This document shows, piece after piece, positions 51,695-62,517 of a DNA stretch of 64,000 nt; position 1 is the first letter of the stretch, and every line of letters begins with the position of its first letter. The notes under the pieces are model-generated. The model was not told the DNA's origin, did no database searches, and saw nothing but the letters and a program-made list of their open reading frames with translations. The position numbers and the translations under genes are program-made. Source of the DNA: Chloroflexota bacterium (GTDB lineage: Bacteria; Chloroflexota; Anaerolineae; Aggregatilineales; Phototrophicaceae); NCBI GenBank assembly GCA_014338005.1, contig QUBZ01000003.1, positions 1 through 64,000 on the forward strand. Direction: 5' to 3'.

Positions 51695-52258
51695 ATGGAG
51701 ATCATTTTCGGGATTATCATGCTGGTCGGGCTGGCTTATCTGCTGCTGATGATCGTCGGCGGCGGGGGCGAGTCGCTCGACTTGGGTATGGACGGCGTGC
51801 TGGAAAGCTCTCCCCTGGGCGGCCTGTTCGGGCTGGAGTCGCCGGATGCCGGGGAAGCCGGCGGCCTGGGCTGCGGGGTAATCGCGGCTTTTCTGGCCGG
51901 GTTCGGCGCGGTCGGGCTGACCGGCACGCTGGCGGGCTGGAACGCGCTGGTGATCTTGGGCGCGGCGCTGGCCTTCGGGCTGGTGCTGGGGCGGCTGGTG
52001 ATCGGTCTGCTGCGGTTTGTGATCGCGCAGCAGGGGACGCGCGTTTTTTCCAGCGACGATCTGATCGGGCTGTCGGGACGGGTGACGATTGACTCGCCCG
52101 CCGGGAAAACCGGCGAGGTCATCCTGGAAGGCGAGCAGGTTCTCAAGTATCCGGTCAAGGAAGTGAACGCCGCGCCCCTGAAGCGCGGCGATATTGTGGA
52201 AGTAGTGGACATAGACGGGCGGTTTTTGCGCGTCAAAAAGAAGCGAACGGGGAGTTAA
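51695..52258 (+). CDS. NfeD-like membrane protein
   Basis: The 187-residue protein has a short N-terminal membrane helix (EIIFGIIMLVGLAYLLLMIV), two more helices (GVIAAFLAGFGAVGL; ALVILGAALAFGLVLGRLVI) and a C-terminal OB-like domain (LIGLSGRVTIDSPAGKTGEV). This is the NfeD partner of flotillins. It ends two bases before the flotillin gene, so the pair is one operon. The start at 51695 has only a weak ribosome site. Confidence 0.8.
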   Translation: MEIIFGIIMLVGLAYLLLMIVGGGGESLDLGMDGVLESSPLGGLFGLESPDAGEAGGLGCGVIAAFLAGFGAVGLTGTLAGWNALVILGAALAFGLVLGRLVIGLLRFVIAQQGTRVFSSDDLIGLSGRVTIDSPAGKTGEVILEGEQVLKYPVKEVNAAPLKRGDIVEVVDIDGRFLRVKKKRTGS

Positions 52259-52260
52259 AC

Positions 52261-53790
52261 ATGGCCGATATTCTGGGAGTGATTAGCGTACCGCTGGTGA
52301 TTATCGTCCTGGTGGTGGCCCTGGTAGTATGGCTGACGCGCTATTACCACCGTGTTCCGCCCAACGAAGTGCTGGTGGTGTTCGGGCGCAAGACGCCGCG
52401 CCTGGTAACGAATGGGGGTGTGTTCGTTATTCCCGTCCTGGAGAGCTTCAAAAAGCTCGACCTGACCATCATCACCATCAAAACTGAAAAAGATGAGGTG
52501 TATACGGTCAGCGGCGTGCCGATTCAGCTGGACTGGGTGGCGCAGGTGCAGATAGACAGCGAAGAAAAGGCGCTGCAAACCGCCGCCAAAGCCTTCCTGG
52601 ATAAAAGCCGGGAGGAAGTGCGCCAGGTCATCATGGAAACGCTGAGCGCCAACTTCCGTGCTATCGTCGGTCAGATGACGGTGGAGGCCATTCACCGCGA
52701 CCGCGACGATTTTGTGCAGCGCGTCCAGGATTTGGCCTCGGACGACATGGCCGCCATGGGCGTGCGGGTGATCTCGATGGGTATCGAAGAAATCACCGAC
52801 CGGGAAGGTTATCTGGAGGCGATGGCCGCGCCGCAGATCGCCGCCGTCAAACGCGACGCCACCATCGCCCAGGCCGAAGCCGAGCGCGAGGCGCGCGTGA
52901 AAGCCGCCCAGGCGCGGCGCGAGGCCGAACAGGCCGAACTGGAAGCCCAGCGCGAAATCCTGGCCCAGCGCGAGGCGTTTGAACTGCGCGAGGTTGAGGT
53001 CAACAAGCGGGTAGACATCGAAAAAGCCGCCGCCGACCAGGAAGTGCAGCAGCGCCGGGCGCTGGCGGTTGAACAGCAGCAGGAAGCCGAGGTGCTGGTG
53101 CCGGCGCGCGCCGAACGGCAGGCGGTGGAAATCCGCGCCGAGGCCGAACGCCGCCGCATCGAAATCGAGGCTGAGGGCGAGCGCAACCGCGTCACCATCA
53201 CCGCCGACGCCGAGGCGCAGGCTGTCCGCAAGCGCGCCGAGGCCGAGGCCGAGGCCACACGCAACAAAGGCCGCGCCGAAGCGACCGCGCTGGAGGCCAT
53301 GAAGAAGGCCGAAGCGGAAGGCGCGAAAGCCGAAGCCGAAGGCGTACGCGCCCAGCTTTTGGCGCAGGCGGAGGGCGAAAAAGCCAAACTGCTGGCCGAA
53401 GCCGAAGGCCGCCGCGAGATCGCTGCCGCCACCGCCGCCGAGGACGCCATCAACCTGCGGCAGTTTATCGTGGAAGAAGTGATGAAGGCCGAAATTGCCA
53501 AAGCGCAGGCCATCGCGCAGGCAATGGCCGGTCTGGGTGGCAACGTGCGGATGGTGCAGTTCAGCGGCGGGAACGGGGCCGGCGCGGGTGGCAATACCTT
53601 TATGGATATGCTGCTGAACATCCCGGAAGTGGCCGAAACGCTGCGGACGAAAGTCGAGGCGCTGAGCGGCGAGGACTTTGAAAAGACCATCGCCAGGATC
53701 GCCGGCCTGTTCAACGCGCTGAAATCGCTGGATACGCAGAACGAGGGCGCGGGGGCCGGCGGCCAGCCGCCCGCCCCGCCGGCGGCTTAG
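52261..53790 (+). CDS. Flotillin-like SPFH-domain protein
   Basis: This 509-residue protein has an N-terminal membrane helix (LVIIVLVVALVVWLTRYYHR), an SPFH/band-7 domain (about 30-200) and a long Glu/Ala/Lys-rich coiled coil (about 200-400) with many EAEA units. The C-terminus is Gly/Pro-rich. It matches flotillins (FloA/YuaG group) that assemble in membrane microdomains, usually with NfeD. The ATG follows the NfeD stop after two bases; AACGGGGAGTTAAAC carries the ribosome site. Confidence 0.92.
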   Translation: MADILGVISVPLVIIVLVVALVVWLTRYYHRVPPNEVLVVFGRKTPRLVTNGGVFVIPVLESFKKLDLTIITIKTEKDEVYTVSGVPIQLDWVAQVQIDSEEKALQTAAKAFLDKSREEVRQVIMETLSANFRAIVGQMTVEAIHRDRDDFVQRVQDLASDDMAAMGVRVISMGIEEITDREGYLEAMAAPQIAAVKRDATIAQAEAEREARVKAAQARREAEQAELEAQREILAQREAFELREVEVNKRVDIEKAAADQEVQQRRALAVEQQQEAEVLVPARAERQAVEIRAEAERRRIEIEAEGERNRVTITADAEAQAVRKRAEAEAEATRNKGRAEATALEAMKKAEAEGAKAEAEGVRAQLLAQAEGEKAKLLAEAEGRREIAAATAAEDAINLRQFIVEEVMKAEIAKAQAIAQAMAGLGGNVRMVQFSGGNGAGAGGNTFMDMLLNIPEVAETLRTKVEALSGEDFEKTIARIAGLFNALKSLDTQNEGAGAGGQPPAPPAA

Positions 53791-53806
53791 GCGCGCGGTT
53801 TAAACC

Positions 53807-54622
53807 TCAGCGCCCGGCCAAAAGGTTGATGATCGGGTCGAGCAGGCCGACGAAACGCAGGCCGATGACGACCAGGAACAGGCCGTACAGCTGTTTGACG
53901 GTTTTCGAGGGCAGCCCCAGGGCGATTTTTGCGCCGCCCAGCGCGCCGATCAGCAGGCCGACCGCCACCAGGGCCGCCGCCGCCGGGTCGAGGTTGCCGT
54001 CTTGGTAGTAGATGATAACCGCGCCTAGGCCGACCGGCAGCAGCAGCGCCGCCAGCGATGTGCCGACGGCCACTTTTTGATCGAACTTCAGAAGGCCGAC
54101 CAGCACCGGCACGATAATCGCGCCGCCGCCGATGCCGAACATGCCGGCCAGCACGCCCGCGCCCAGCCCCACCATCAGCAGGATATACCAGGCTGCCGTC
54201 GTCGTGTTTTCTTCCGGCGTTTTGGAGGCGGGGGTTTTGGCCCGCCATTCCTGCCACATCTTACGCGGCTCGGCAAAACGCCACCCCGTCCAGATCAGGA
54301 AAATGCCGTACAACTGGCGCAGCGTTTCGGACGGCAGGTTGCGGGCGATCTCCGCCCCGGCTATCGTACCGGCCACCAGCCCGGCGGCGATGGGTACGGC
54401 GATGCCGAATTTTAGCTTTCCGGCGCGGTAATATTCGATCACGGCGAAGATGCCGACCGGCATCAGCAGCGCGCCCAGCGACGTGCCGGCGGCCTCCTGA
54501 AGCTCGAAGCCCAGGATGATGAGCGCTGGGACGATGACCACGCCGCCGCCGATGCCAAACATGCCGGAGGCGACGCCGGCGATCAGGCCGACGATCAGCA
54601 GGGCGAGCGCATTTTCGGGCAT
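53807..54622 (-). CDS. TSUP-family (TauE/SafE) permease
   Basis: A 271-residue membrane protein with about eight helices in two repeats, each marked by GMFGIGGGVVIVP or GMFGIGGGAIIVP. This is the TauE/SafE fold, which exports sulfite, sulfonates or related anions. GAGGGGGAA lies 6 bases before the ATG at 54622, which is chosen over a frame extending to 54670. It converges on the flotillin gene with 16 bases between, and is divergent from the GT39-like gene. Confidence 0.9.
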   Translation of the reverse strand: MPENALALLIVGLIAGVASGMFGIGGGVVIVPALIILGFELQEAAGTSLGALLMPVGIFAVIEYYRAGKLKFGIAVPIAAGLVAGTIAGAEIARNLPSETLRQLYGIFLIWTGWRFAEPRKMWQEWRAKTPASKTPEENTTTAAWYILLMVGLGAGVLAGMFGIGGGAIIVPVLVGLLKFDQKVAVGTSLAALLLPVGLGAVIIYYQDGNLDPAAAALVAVGLLIGALGGAKIALGLPSKTVKQLYGLFLVVIGLRFVGLLDPIINLLAGR

Positions 54623-54740
54623 GGTGGATTCCCCCTCTAAAACCACAGCATCCGGCGTGCCGGGAAACATAGGGAGCCGATTGTGACACGGCTGCGGCCA
54701 TCTGGCGAGGGCTGTTTATGTCCAATCCAGGATGAACGCA

Positions 54741-54776
54741 TGGGGAAAACCCCCACAGACGGGGGTTTTCATCCCA
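54741..54776. terminator. Hairpin in the 5' leader of the GT39-like gene
   Basis: GAAAACCCCC (54745-54754), loop ACAGAC and GGGGGTTTTC (54761-54770) form a perfect 10-bp stem, extended by TGGG/CCCA. TTTCTCATTTCATTTT follows. It could be an attenuator in the leader of the gene starting at 54821, or terminate leftward reading; the position relative to the promoter is unknown. Confidence 0.5.
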
Positions 54777-54820
54777 ATTTCTCATTTCATTTTCTGCCAG
54801 TTTTAGGTAATTTGAGAACG

Positions 54821-56407
54821 ATGAAGGTGTATCCGCAAAAAAAGCAGAGGGTCGTTTGGATTCTGATGGTAGTAAACTTGCTTCGCAGACATGGTTTGTT
54901 CGGTTTGGTGCTGCTTTTGACGCTGCCGTTACTGGTGGTACGGCTGGCCGAGTTTCCGTATACATGGTATGACGAAGGCCTGAACCTAGCGACCGCGCGC
55001 ACCCTGGCCGAAACCGGCCTGTACGCGCTGCCGTCAGCGGATGGGCTGCGGATCGCCGACCCGGCCATCCAGACCGGGCCACCGATTCTGGTGCCGCTGT
55101 CCTGGTTTTATACACTGTACGGGCCAAACCTGGAACTGGCGCGGCTGACCATCGCCGTTACGGCGGTGCTGGCGCTGGTCGCCCTGTATGCGCTGGCCTA
55201 CCGGCTGTATGGGGCGCTGCCGGCTTATCTGGCGGCGCTGTTCATCCTGGTTCTGCCGGGGGACTCGACGGCTAACTATATCATGATGAGCCGCCAGGTA
55301 TTGGGCGAAATCCCGGCCATTTTGTGCATCGCGCTGGGGCTGCACCTGCTGCTAAGCGACCGGGCGCGGTCCCGGTCGTATCTGGCGGCGGGGCTGCTGT
55401 TTGGGCTGGCGATCACCATCAAATCACAGGTGCTGCTCATCCTGGCCGCATCCACCGGCCTGTGGGCGCTGTACAGCCTGGCGCGATGCCCACAGGAAGG
55501 CCGCCGCTGGCTGCTGCTCGCCGGCGTGATGGGTATGGTTTACGGCCTGGATACGCTGTGGCGCGCGCAGATGGCCGGGCCGCAGTGGGCCGAAAATATG
55601 CAAACGCTGCGCGAAGGGGCGCTGATTCACATCATCCCGTTCCGCACGCTGCGTAACCTGCGCGAACTGAGCGTTTTATGGCGGCTGGCGCTGGCCGGGA
55701 CGGTGCTGGGCGGCCTGCTGCTGGCACAGCGGCGCGACCCTGCCGCCGCGCCGGTTGGGGCGGGCGCGCGCCGCGTGCAGGGGTTTTTGCTGCTGTTCAC
55801 GGCGCTGTGGATCGGCTGGTACGCTTTTGTGTCCATCGGCTGGCAGCGGTACAGCTTCATCGGCATGGTATTCGTGATGATCTTCCTGGCGTTTCTGGCG
55901 GCGCGGTGGTTGGAGCGGCGGTTCGGTACCCGGCTGAGTTATGTCGTTTTAACCGGGCTGTGCGGTCTCGCCATCGGCGCGCAGCATATCCCGGACATGT
56001 TTAACGACCGGCGCGGGGACGATTTTTTTGCGATGGCCGCGTTTGTGGAATCCAACGTTGCGCCGGATGAGGTTGTGCTGACCTGGGAATGGCCGGTGCG
56101 CTACCTTACCGCCGGCAGTTTTGTTTATCCCGGCACGCGGGTCGCCAATGCGATCACCGAATCCCTGTTTTTCAAACGCCCCTACGATTCAAAAGTGTTT
56201 AACTCCCTGGTGGCCTGCCCGGATTACGTGCTGCTGGGGTCGTTTAATGTGGACCGGCAGGTATTGACCGGCGCGCTGGAAGCCGCCGACCCGACTCCGA
56301 TGTTTGAGCAGGGCGATTATGAACTGTACCGCATCCCGGCTGAAAACCTGCGCCATCTGCCGGACGGCACATGCGCGCTTAACCCGGCTATCCTACGGTC
56401 GAAGTAG
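54821..56407 (+). CDS. GT39/ArnT-like glycosyltransferase
   Basis: This 528-residue polytopic membrane protein has about 11-12 helices and the first-loop phrase YTWYDEGLNLATARTLAETG, with the acidic Asp-Glu of GT-C enzymes. Family features continue with FILVLPGDSTANYIM and an extracytoplasmic C-terminal part (EWPVRYLTAGSFVYPGTR). GT-C enzymes transfer sugars from lipid carriers. I start at ATG 54821; the longer frame to 54683 adds non-protein-like residues overlapping a hairpin. Sugar and acceptor are unknown. Confidence 0.75.
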   Translation: MKVYPQKKQRVVWILMVVNLLRRHGLFGLVLLLTLPLLVVRLAEFPYTWYDEGLNLATARTLAETGLYALPSADGLRIADPAIQTGPPILVPLSWFYTLYGPNLELARLTIAVTAVLALVALYALAYRLYGALPAYLAALFILVLPGDSTANYIMMSRQVLGEIPAILCIALGLHLLLSDRARSRSYLAAGLLFGLAITIKSQVLLILAASTGLWALYSLARCPQEGRRWLLLAGVMGMVYGLDTLWRAQMAGPQWAENMQTLREGALIHIIPFRTLRNLRELSVLWRLALAGTVLGGLLLAQRRDPAAAPVGAGARRVQGFLLLFTALWIGWYAFVSIGWQRYSFIGMVFVMIFLAFLAARWLERRFGTRLSYVVLTGLCGLAIGAQHIPDMFNDRRGDDFFAMAAFVESNVAPDEVVLTWEWPVRYLTAGSFVYPGTRVANAITESLFFKRPYDSKVFNSLVACPDYVLLGSFNVDRQVLTGALEAADPTPMFEQGDYELYRIPAENLRHLPDGTCALNPAILRSK

Positions 56408-57230
56408 GCTGGGTATCTTCCTCGTCGGCGGGCGCATCGGCTTCCAGTGGAGAGAGCGGGGCGGCAGGGGCCGGCGGTGATGCAGGGGTTTCCGGCGGGC
56501 TTGGGGGCGCTTCCGGCGCGGGCAAAAACAGCACCGGGTTAAGGGACGGCGGTTCGGCAGAAGCCAGGGCAATCAGGGCTTCCGGCGTGCCGATGCGTTT
56601 AAGCGCCGCCTGCGCCGTGCGGCGAACCAGCTCGGTCGAGTCGCTCAGGGCAGCCCGCAGCGGTTCGACGGCCCAATCGGCACTTAACTGGCCCAGCACC
56701 GCCGCCGCGTTGCGGCGCACGCGCCAGTCCGCGCTGCGGAGCGCGCCCAGCAGGGCCACTTCAATCGGGGCGCTTTCCAGCGCCAGCAGGGCTTCCGCCG
56801 CCGCCAGCCGAACGCGCCCCGGCAGATCGGTATTATGAAACACCAGCACCAGCGCCTCGGCGGCGATTTTTTCCTTCAGCTCGCCCAAACGCCGGGCGGC
56901 GTAAATGATCCGTTCCGGCTGGCGGCTGTTAAGCTGGGCGATCAAACGAACGACGCGGTTGTACTGGTCGGTGGGGCTGTCGCTGTCCTCCTCGATTTCC
57001 TGCTGGAAAAGCGCGTCCAGTGTGAGGATGAAGGCGGTTCGCACGTCGGTGATCTGTTCCTTGACCAGGGCAGCCTGTAAAGCCGGAATGGCGCTGCTGG
57101 CTCCCAGAGCGCGCAGCGCCGCTGCTGCCCGCCGGCGCACCGCCGGGGAGGGATGTTTGAGGGCCTCGATCAATCCTCGGATGTCAGATTTTGCTTGCAG
57201 TCGCCAGATGTCGGGTTGAAATTCGCTCAC
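56388..57230 (-). CDS. HEAT-repeat protein
   Basis: The 280-residue protein is built of HEAT/PBS-lyase-type repeats: LIEALKHPSPAVRRRAAAAL, LALESAPIEVALLGALRSAD and AVEPLRAALSDSTELVRRTA among others, about eight helical pairs. A Pro/Ala-rich C-terminal tail follows. Such repeats serve as protein-binding scaffolds or as bilin-binding lyase-like parts. GAGG lies about 7 bases before the GTG at 57230; the longer frame to 57353 is weaker. Convergent with the GT39-like gene, overlapping by 20 bases. Confidence 0.8.
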   Translation of the reverse strand: MSEFQPDIWRLQAKSDIRGLIEALKHPSPAVRRRAAAALRALGASSAIPALQAALVKEQITDVRTAFILTLDALFQQEIEEDSDSPTDQYNRVVRLIAQLNSRQPERIIYAARRLGELKEKIAAEALVLVFHNTDLPGRVRLAAAEALLALESAPIEVALLGALRSADWRVRRNAAAVLGQLSADWAVEPLRAALSDSTELVRRTAQAALKRIGTPEALIALASAEPPSLNPVLFLPAPEAPPSPPETPASPPAPAAPLSPLEADAPADEEDTQPTSTVG

Positions 57231-57346
57231 AGCCGCCCTCTTCGCCCCAAATTTTGTACGGACATTGTAACATATAAAATCCCGCCTATTCGTAAAAGAA
57301 TGCAAAAGACCGGGCGGTTTGTCCATGTTCCGGGCAAACCCGGCGC

Positions 57347-57375
57347 TTGACACAGCCTACCGGAAATGTTACTAT
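57347..57375 (+). promoter_or_regulatory. Promoter of the str-S10 operon
   Basis: TTGACA (57347-57352), a 17-base spacer and TACTAT (57370-57375) make a near-consensus sigma-70-type promoter about 194 bases before rpsL. It lies in the only gap between the HEAT gene and the ribosomal genes. Confidence 0.9.
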
Positions 57376-57381
57376 TTCAAC

Positions 57382-57568
57382 CCGCATAAGACGACGCGCA
57401 ACCTCCCGAACCGAGGCAATACGGCGTCGAACTGAGCGAATTGGTGGCGAAAGCGTCTCGTATTGCGGGGCAGCTCGCCTTCGACCGAAGACGGATACGG
57501 GCGTTCTGCTGTTTAGATACGCCCGTTTGCATGTCCAAAAATGGATAGATTGATTTTCGGAGAATGAT
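57382..57568 (+). other. Long structured leader of rpsL
   Basis: The 187-base predicted leader contains complementary stretches: CAATACG near 57417 with CGTATTG near 57460, and GGGCGT near 57500 with ACGCCC near 57522. It ends with a GGAGA ribosome site before rpsL. A leader of this length is compatible with feedback control by a ribosomal protein such as S7, but no known protein site can be recognised. Confidence 0.5.
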
Positions 57569-58015
57569 ATGCCAACCATCAACCAGTTGGTTCGGAAGGG
57601 CCGCCGGGATAAAAAGAGCAAGACCAAAGCCCCGGCGCTGCAATATACGCTGAACGCCTTCACCCAGAAGCGCACCCGGCGGCGTAAGGGCGCGCCGCAA
57701 AAGCGGGGTGTCTGCACGGTGGTTAAAACCATGACGCCCAAAAAGCCGAATTCCGCCCTGCGGAAAGTGGCGCGCGTCCGCCTGACCAACCAGATCGAGG
57801 TCACGGCGTACATCCCCGGCGAGGGACACAGCCTGCAAGAACACAGCGTGGTGCTGGTGCGCGGTGGCCGCGTGAAAGACCTGCCCGGCGTGCGCTACCA
57901 CATCGTGCGCGGCACGCTGGATACCGACGGGGTGAAAAACCGCGAGCAGGGCCGCAGCAAATACGGCACCAAACGTCCGAAGGCCGGTGCTGCCGCTGGC
58001 GCGAAGAAGAAATAA
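57569..58015 (+). CDS. rpsL: 30S ribosomal protein S12
   Basis: S12 contacts the decoding centre. It starts [20 protein letters not shown], and the decoding segment [20 protein letters not shown] carries the Lys residues where streptomycin-resistance changes arise, here unmutated. It also carries [20 protein letters not shown]. At 148 residues it is longer than the usual 124-137, because of an insertion of about 14 residues near the N-terminus and a Lys/Ala-rich tail. The first gene of the operon, with GGAGA before its ATG; rpsG follows after 13 bases. Confidence 0.97.
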   Translation: MPTINQLVRKGRRDKKSKTKAPALQYTLNAFTQKRTRRRKGAPQKRGVCTVVKTMTPKKPNSALRKVARVRLTNQIEVTAYIPGEGHSLQEHSVVLVRGGRVKDLPGVRYHIVRGTLDTDGVKNREQGRSKYGTKRPKAGAAAGAKKK

Positions 58016-58028
58016 GCGAGGGTTTCTG

Positions 58029-58496
58029 ATGCCAAGACGATACCGCCCGACCCGGCGTCCGGTGATGCCGGATCAAAAGTACAACAACGTGCTGCTGGCG
58101 ATGTTAATTAATCGCATGATGTACGGCGGCAAAAAAAGCACCGCCCAGCAGTTGGCCTACAAGGCGCTCGATCTGATCGAGGAACGCGCCAAACGTGACC
58201 CGATTGAGGTGTTCGAGCAGGCGCTTCGCAACGTCACGCCCGCCGTCGAGGTTAAACCGATGCGCGTGGGCGGCTCGACCTATCAGGTTCCGGTGGAAGT
58301 GCCGACTTACCGGGCGCAAACGCTGGCGATGCGCTGGATTTTGGAAAACGCGCGCAACCGGGGCGGGCGCAACATGGCGGAAAAACTGGCCGCCGAACTG
58401 ATGGACGCCGCTTCGGGGCAGGGCGCTTCGATCAAAAAGAAGGATGATACGCACCGTATGGCCGAGGCGAACCGCGCCTTCGCCCATTTTCGGTAA
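58029..58496 (+). CDS. rpsG: 30S ribosomal protein S7
   Basis: S7 nucleates assembly of the 30S head. Its 155 residues match the family. It opens MPRRYRPTRRPVMPDQKYNN, followed by INRMMYGGKKSTAQQLAY and the rRNA-binding PAVEVKPMRVGGSTYQVPVE. The C-terminal end has TLAMRWILENARNRGGRNMA. It begins at ATG 58029 with a GAGGG-containing site shortly upstream, following rpsL by 13 bases in the same operon. Confidence 0.97.
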   Translation: MPRRYRPTRRPVMPDQKYNNVLLAMLINRMMYGGKKSTAQQLAYKALDLIEERAKRDPIEVFEQALRNVTPAVEVKPMRVGGSTYQVPVEVPTYRAQTLAMRWILENARNRGGRNMAEKLAAELMDAASGQGASIKKKDDTHRMAEANRAFAHFR

Positions 58497-58503
58497 CGAG
58501 GCC

Positions 58504-58590
58504 GTTAGCAATTAGCCATCAGCGCGCGGCGTGGAACACAAACCCGCGACATTAGCGGAGACCGATGCAGAGGCCCTGCTAATCGCTAAC
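58504..58590. repeat. GTTAGCAATTAGC inverted repeat between rpsG and fusA
   Basis: GTTAGCAATTAGC (58504-58516) is complementary to GCTAATCGCTAAC (58578-58590) at 12 of 13 positions. A further GCTAAGAGCTAAT follows. It looks like a dispersed intergenic palindrome inserted into the operon. Confidence 0.65.
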
Positions 58591-58614
58591 AGCTAAGAGC
58601 TAATCTGAGGATAC

Positions 58615-60726
58615 ATGGCGAAAAAAGCTGAAACCGTACTTGACCTGAATAAAGTCCGCAACATCGGCATCATCGCCCACATTGACGCCGGTAAAACGAC
58701 GACCACCGAGCGCGTGCTGTATTACACCGGCATGATTCACCGCGTCGGCGAGGTGCATGAAGGCGCGGCCACGACCGACTACATGGAGCAGGAACGCGAG
58801 CGCGGCATTACCATCACCGCCGCTGCCGTGACCGCCGGGTGGAAGGGGTATCAGGTCAATATCATTGATACGCCCGGCCACGTGGATTTTACCGCCGAAG
58901 TGCAGCGCAGCCTGCGCGTGCTGGACGGCGGCGTGGTGGTCTTTGACGCGGTGGCCGGCGTCGAGCCGCAGTCGGAAACGGTCTGGCGGCAGGCCAACAA
59001 TTACAACGTGCCGCGCATCTGTTTCGTCAACAAGATGGACCGGACGGGCGCGAACTTCTGGCGCTGCGTGGAGATGATCGTTGACCGCGTGAGCGGCAGC
59101 CCGGTTCCCATCCAGATGCCTTACGGCGAAGGGCCGGACTTCGGCGGCATCATTGATCTCATCGAGATGAAGCTTATCACCTATGGCAACGACGAAGGCA
59201 CGGATATTCAGGAACACCCCATCCCGGAAAGCTACCGCGAGCAGGCCGAAACCCGCCGCCAAGAGATGGTCGAAAAAATCGTCGAAAATGATGATTATCT
59301 GACCGAAAAGTACCTGATGGAGGATGAAGTCACCAACGACGAACTGCTGGGCGCGCTGCGTGCCGCGACCATCGCGGGCAAGGTGCATCCCGTGTTGTGC
59401 GGTTCGGCGCTCAAAAACAAGGGTGTCCAGTTGATGCTGGATAAAGTGGTGGAACTGCTGCCTTCGCCGCTGGATGTGCCGGCCATCAAAGGCACGCATC
59501 CCAAGACGGACGAGCCGCTGACGCGCGAAGCGTCCGACCATCAGCCGGTGGCGGCGCTGGTGTTCAAAATTCTGACCGACCCGTATGTTGGGCGGCTGGC
59601 TTTTTTCCGCGTGTATTCCGGAGTGGTGCGTTCCGGCTCTACCCTAATGAACAGCACCAAAGGCGAACGCGAGCGGGTGGGGCGCATTGTGCGGATGTTC
59701 GCCGACCGGCGCGAAGATGTGGAAGAAGTCCACGCCGGGGACATCGCCGCCATCCTGGGTTTGAAGGAAACCTTCACCGGGGATACGCTGTGCGACCCGA
59801 ACAACCCCATTGTGCTGGAAAAAATCAGCTTCCCGGAGCCGGTGATCGAGCTGTCCATCGAGCCGAACAGCAAGGCTGACCAGGACAAAATGGGCATCGC
59901 CCTGCGCCGCCTGGCAGAAGAAGACCCGACTTTCAAGATCGAGGTGGACGACAAACTCGGCCAGACCAAAATCAAGGGCATGGGCGAGCTGCACTTGGAG
60001 GTGCTGGTAGACCGTATGCTGCGCGAGTTCGGCGTGCAGGCGACGGTGGGCCGCCCGCGCGTGGCCTACCGGGAAACCATCACCCGCAGCGTGCGCCAGG
60101 ACACGACCTTCAAGCGGCAGACCGGCGGCTCCGGCCAGTACGCGCGGGTGGTGTTCGAGTTCGAGCCGCTGACGGATGAAGACCGCAAGCTGCTGCCTCC
60201 CGGCGAGGATTTCCTGTTCGTAGACGCTATCAAGGGCGGCGCGATTCCGAAAGAGTTCATCCCGGCGGCGCGCAACGGCGTGCGGGATGCGCTGCAAGGC
60301 GGCGTGGTGGCCGGTTATCCGCTGGTGGGCATTAAAGCTACCCTGGTAGACGGCGCTTTCCACGAAGTGGACTCCAGCGAAATGGCGTTTAAGGTGGCCG
60401 GTTCGATGTGCCTGAAGGAAGGCGCGCACCGCGCCGGGCCGGTGCTGCTGGAGCCGACCATGAAGGTTGAAGTCGTCGTGCCGGAGGACTACACCGGGAC
60501 GGTCGTCGGCGACCTGTCGGCGCGGCGGGGGACGATTGTGGGCATGGAGCCGCGCGGCGCGGGGACAACTTCGGTGCGGGCGACCGTGCCGCTGGGCGAG
60601 ATGTTTGGGTATGCCACCCAACTGCGGAATATGACGCAGGGACGCGGCAGCTTTACGATGGAGTTTGAGCGATACGCCATCGCGCCGCAGAACATCGCGG
60701 ACGAGGTAGTCAAGGGCACTCGCTAG
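58615..60726 (+). CDS. fusA: Elongation factor G
   Basis: This 703-residue GTPase drives translocation. The G-domain motifs are present: [39 protein letters not shown] and [10 protein letters not shown]. Domains II-V follow, including the [24 protein letters not shown] segment of domain IV. Length and order are standard. It lies between rpsG and tuf on the same strand, the usual str order. GAGGATAC precedes the ATG. Confidence 0.97.
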   Translation: MAKKAETVLDLNKVRNIGIIAHIDAGKTTTTERVLYYTGMIHRVGEVHEGAATTDYMEQERERGITITAAAVTAGWKGYQVNIIDTPGHVDFTAEVQRSLRVLDGGVVVFDAVAGVEPQSETVWRQANNYNVPRICFVNKMDRTGANFWRCVEMIVDRVSGSPVPIQMPYGEGPDFGGIIDLIEMKLITYGNDEGTDIQEHPIPESYREQAETRRQEMVEKIVENDDYLTEKYLMEDEVTNDELLGALRAATIAGKVHPVLCGSALKNKGVQLMLDKVVELLPSPLDVPAIKGTHPKTDEPLTREASDHQPVAALVFKILTDPYVGRLAFFRVYSGVVRSGSTLMNSTKGERERVGRIVRMFADRREDVEEVHAGDIAAILGLKETFTGDTLCDPNNPIVLEKISFPEPVIELSIEPNSKADQDKMGIALRRLAEEDPTFKIEVDDKLGQTKIKGMGELHLEVLVDRMLREFGVQATVGRPRVAYRETITRSVRQDTTFKRQTGGSGQYARVVFEFEPLTDEDRKLLPPGEDFLFVDAIKGGAIPKEFIPAARNGVRDALQGGVVAGYPLVGIKATLVDGAFHEVDSSEMAFKVAGSMCLKEGAHRAGPVLLEPTMKVEVVVPEDYTGTVVGDLSARRGTIVGMEPRGAGTTSVRATVPLGEMFGYATQLRNMTQGRGSFTMEFERYAIAPQNIADEVVKGTR

Positions 60727-60821
60727 AGCAGGATAATTTCCGGCGGGGCGCGCCATCGCGCCCTTATCAAAAACAGCAAAAACGTCTGAGTGTTAAGCCA
60801 GAGGAAAAGGATAGAGTCACA

Positions 60822-62012
<1,191 letters not shown>

Positions 62013-62035
62013 CACCAGAGTATATCCGGTTAATC

Positions 62036-62066
62036 GTAGGGGGCGGGTTTTGAAACCCGCCCCTAC
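62036..62066. repeat. GTAGGGGGCGGGTTT palindromic repeat, copy 2
   Basis: GTAGGGGGCGGGTTT pairs with AAACCCGCCCCTAC around a short loop (one extra G). It is related to 13606-13636 and lies between tuf and rpsJ. It could fold in the transcript but lacks a following T-run, so termination is unlikely. Confidence 0.75.
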
Positions 62067-62094
62067 ACACGCCGGACTTCTTATCGAGGACACT

Positions 62095-62400
62095 ATGGTA
62101 CGAAATAAAATTCGCATCTGGCTGAAGGCGTATGACCACCGGGTTTTAGACCAGTCGGTGCAGCGCATCGTGGAAACGGCAGAACGCACCGGGGCGCGGG
62201 TGGTCGGGCCGGTGCCGCTGCCGACCCGCATCGAGCGGTTTACGGTGCGGCGCAGCCCGTTTATTGATAAGGACTCCCAGGAGCATTTTGAAATCCGCAC
62301 GCATAAAAGGCTCGTGGATGTCCTCGACCCGGACAGCAAGACGATTGATGCGCTGATGCGCCTGAATCTGCCAGCAGGCGTGGATATTGTCGTGAAGTAG
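62095..62400 (+). CDS. rpsJ: 30S ribosomal protein S10
   Basis: The 101-residue protein is the usual S10 size. It reads [40 protein letters not shown] and [20 protein letters not shown], the tRNA-site and NusB-binding landmarks. S10 also acts with NusB in antitermination. GAGGA lies 4 bases before the ATG at 62095; the frame upstream to 61987 reads through the tuf end and is not part of S10. Confidence 0.96.
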   Translation: MVRNKIRIWLKAYDHRVLDQSVQRIVETAERTGARVVGPVPLPTRIERFTVRRSPFIDKDSQEHFEIRTHKRLVDVLDPDSKTIDALMRLNLPAGVDIVVK

Positions 62401-62517
62401 AGGGCGTATGCGGGCGTGGGAACGGCGTCCGCCGCTGCGCAACTGAGAGCTGATGAAGGCGCCGGTGAAGCGTGTCTGGTGAGACGTGTCTCCGCCTCCT
62501 TCAGGGAAAGGCAACAG

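Noticed and set aside
57347..57553. 68-residue ORF upstream of rpsL as a leader peptide
   Set aside because: It spans the promoter itself and has no ribosome site, so it cannot be translated from the predicted transcript.
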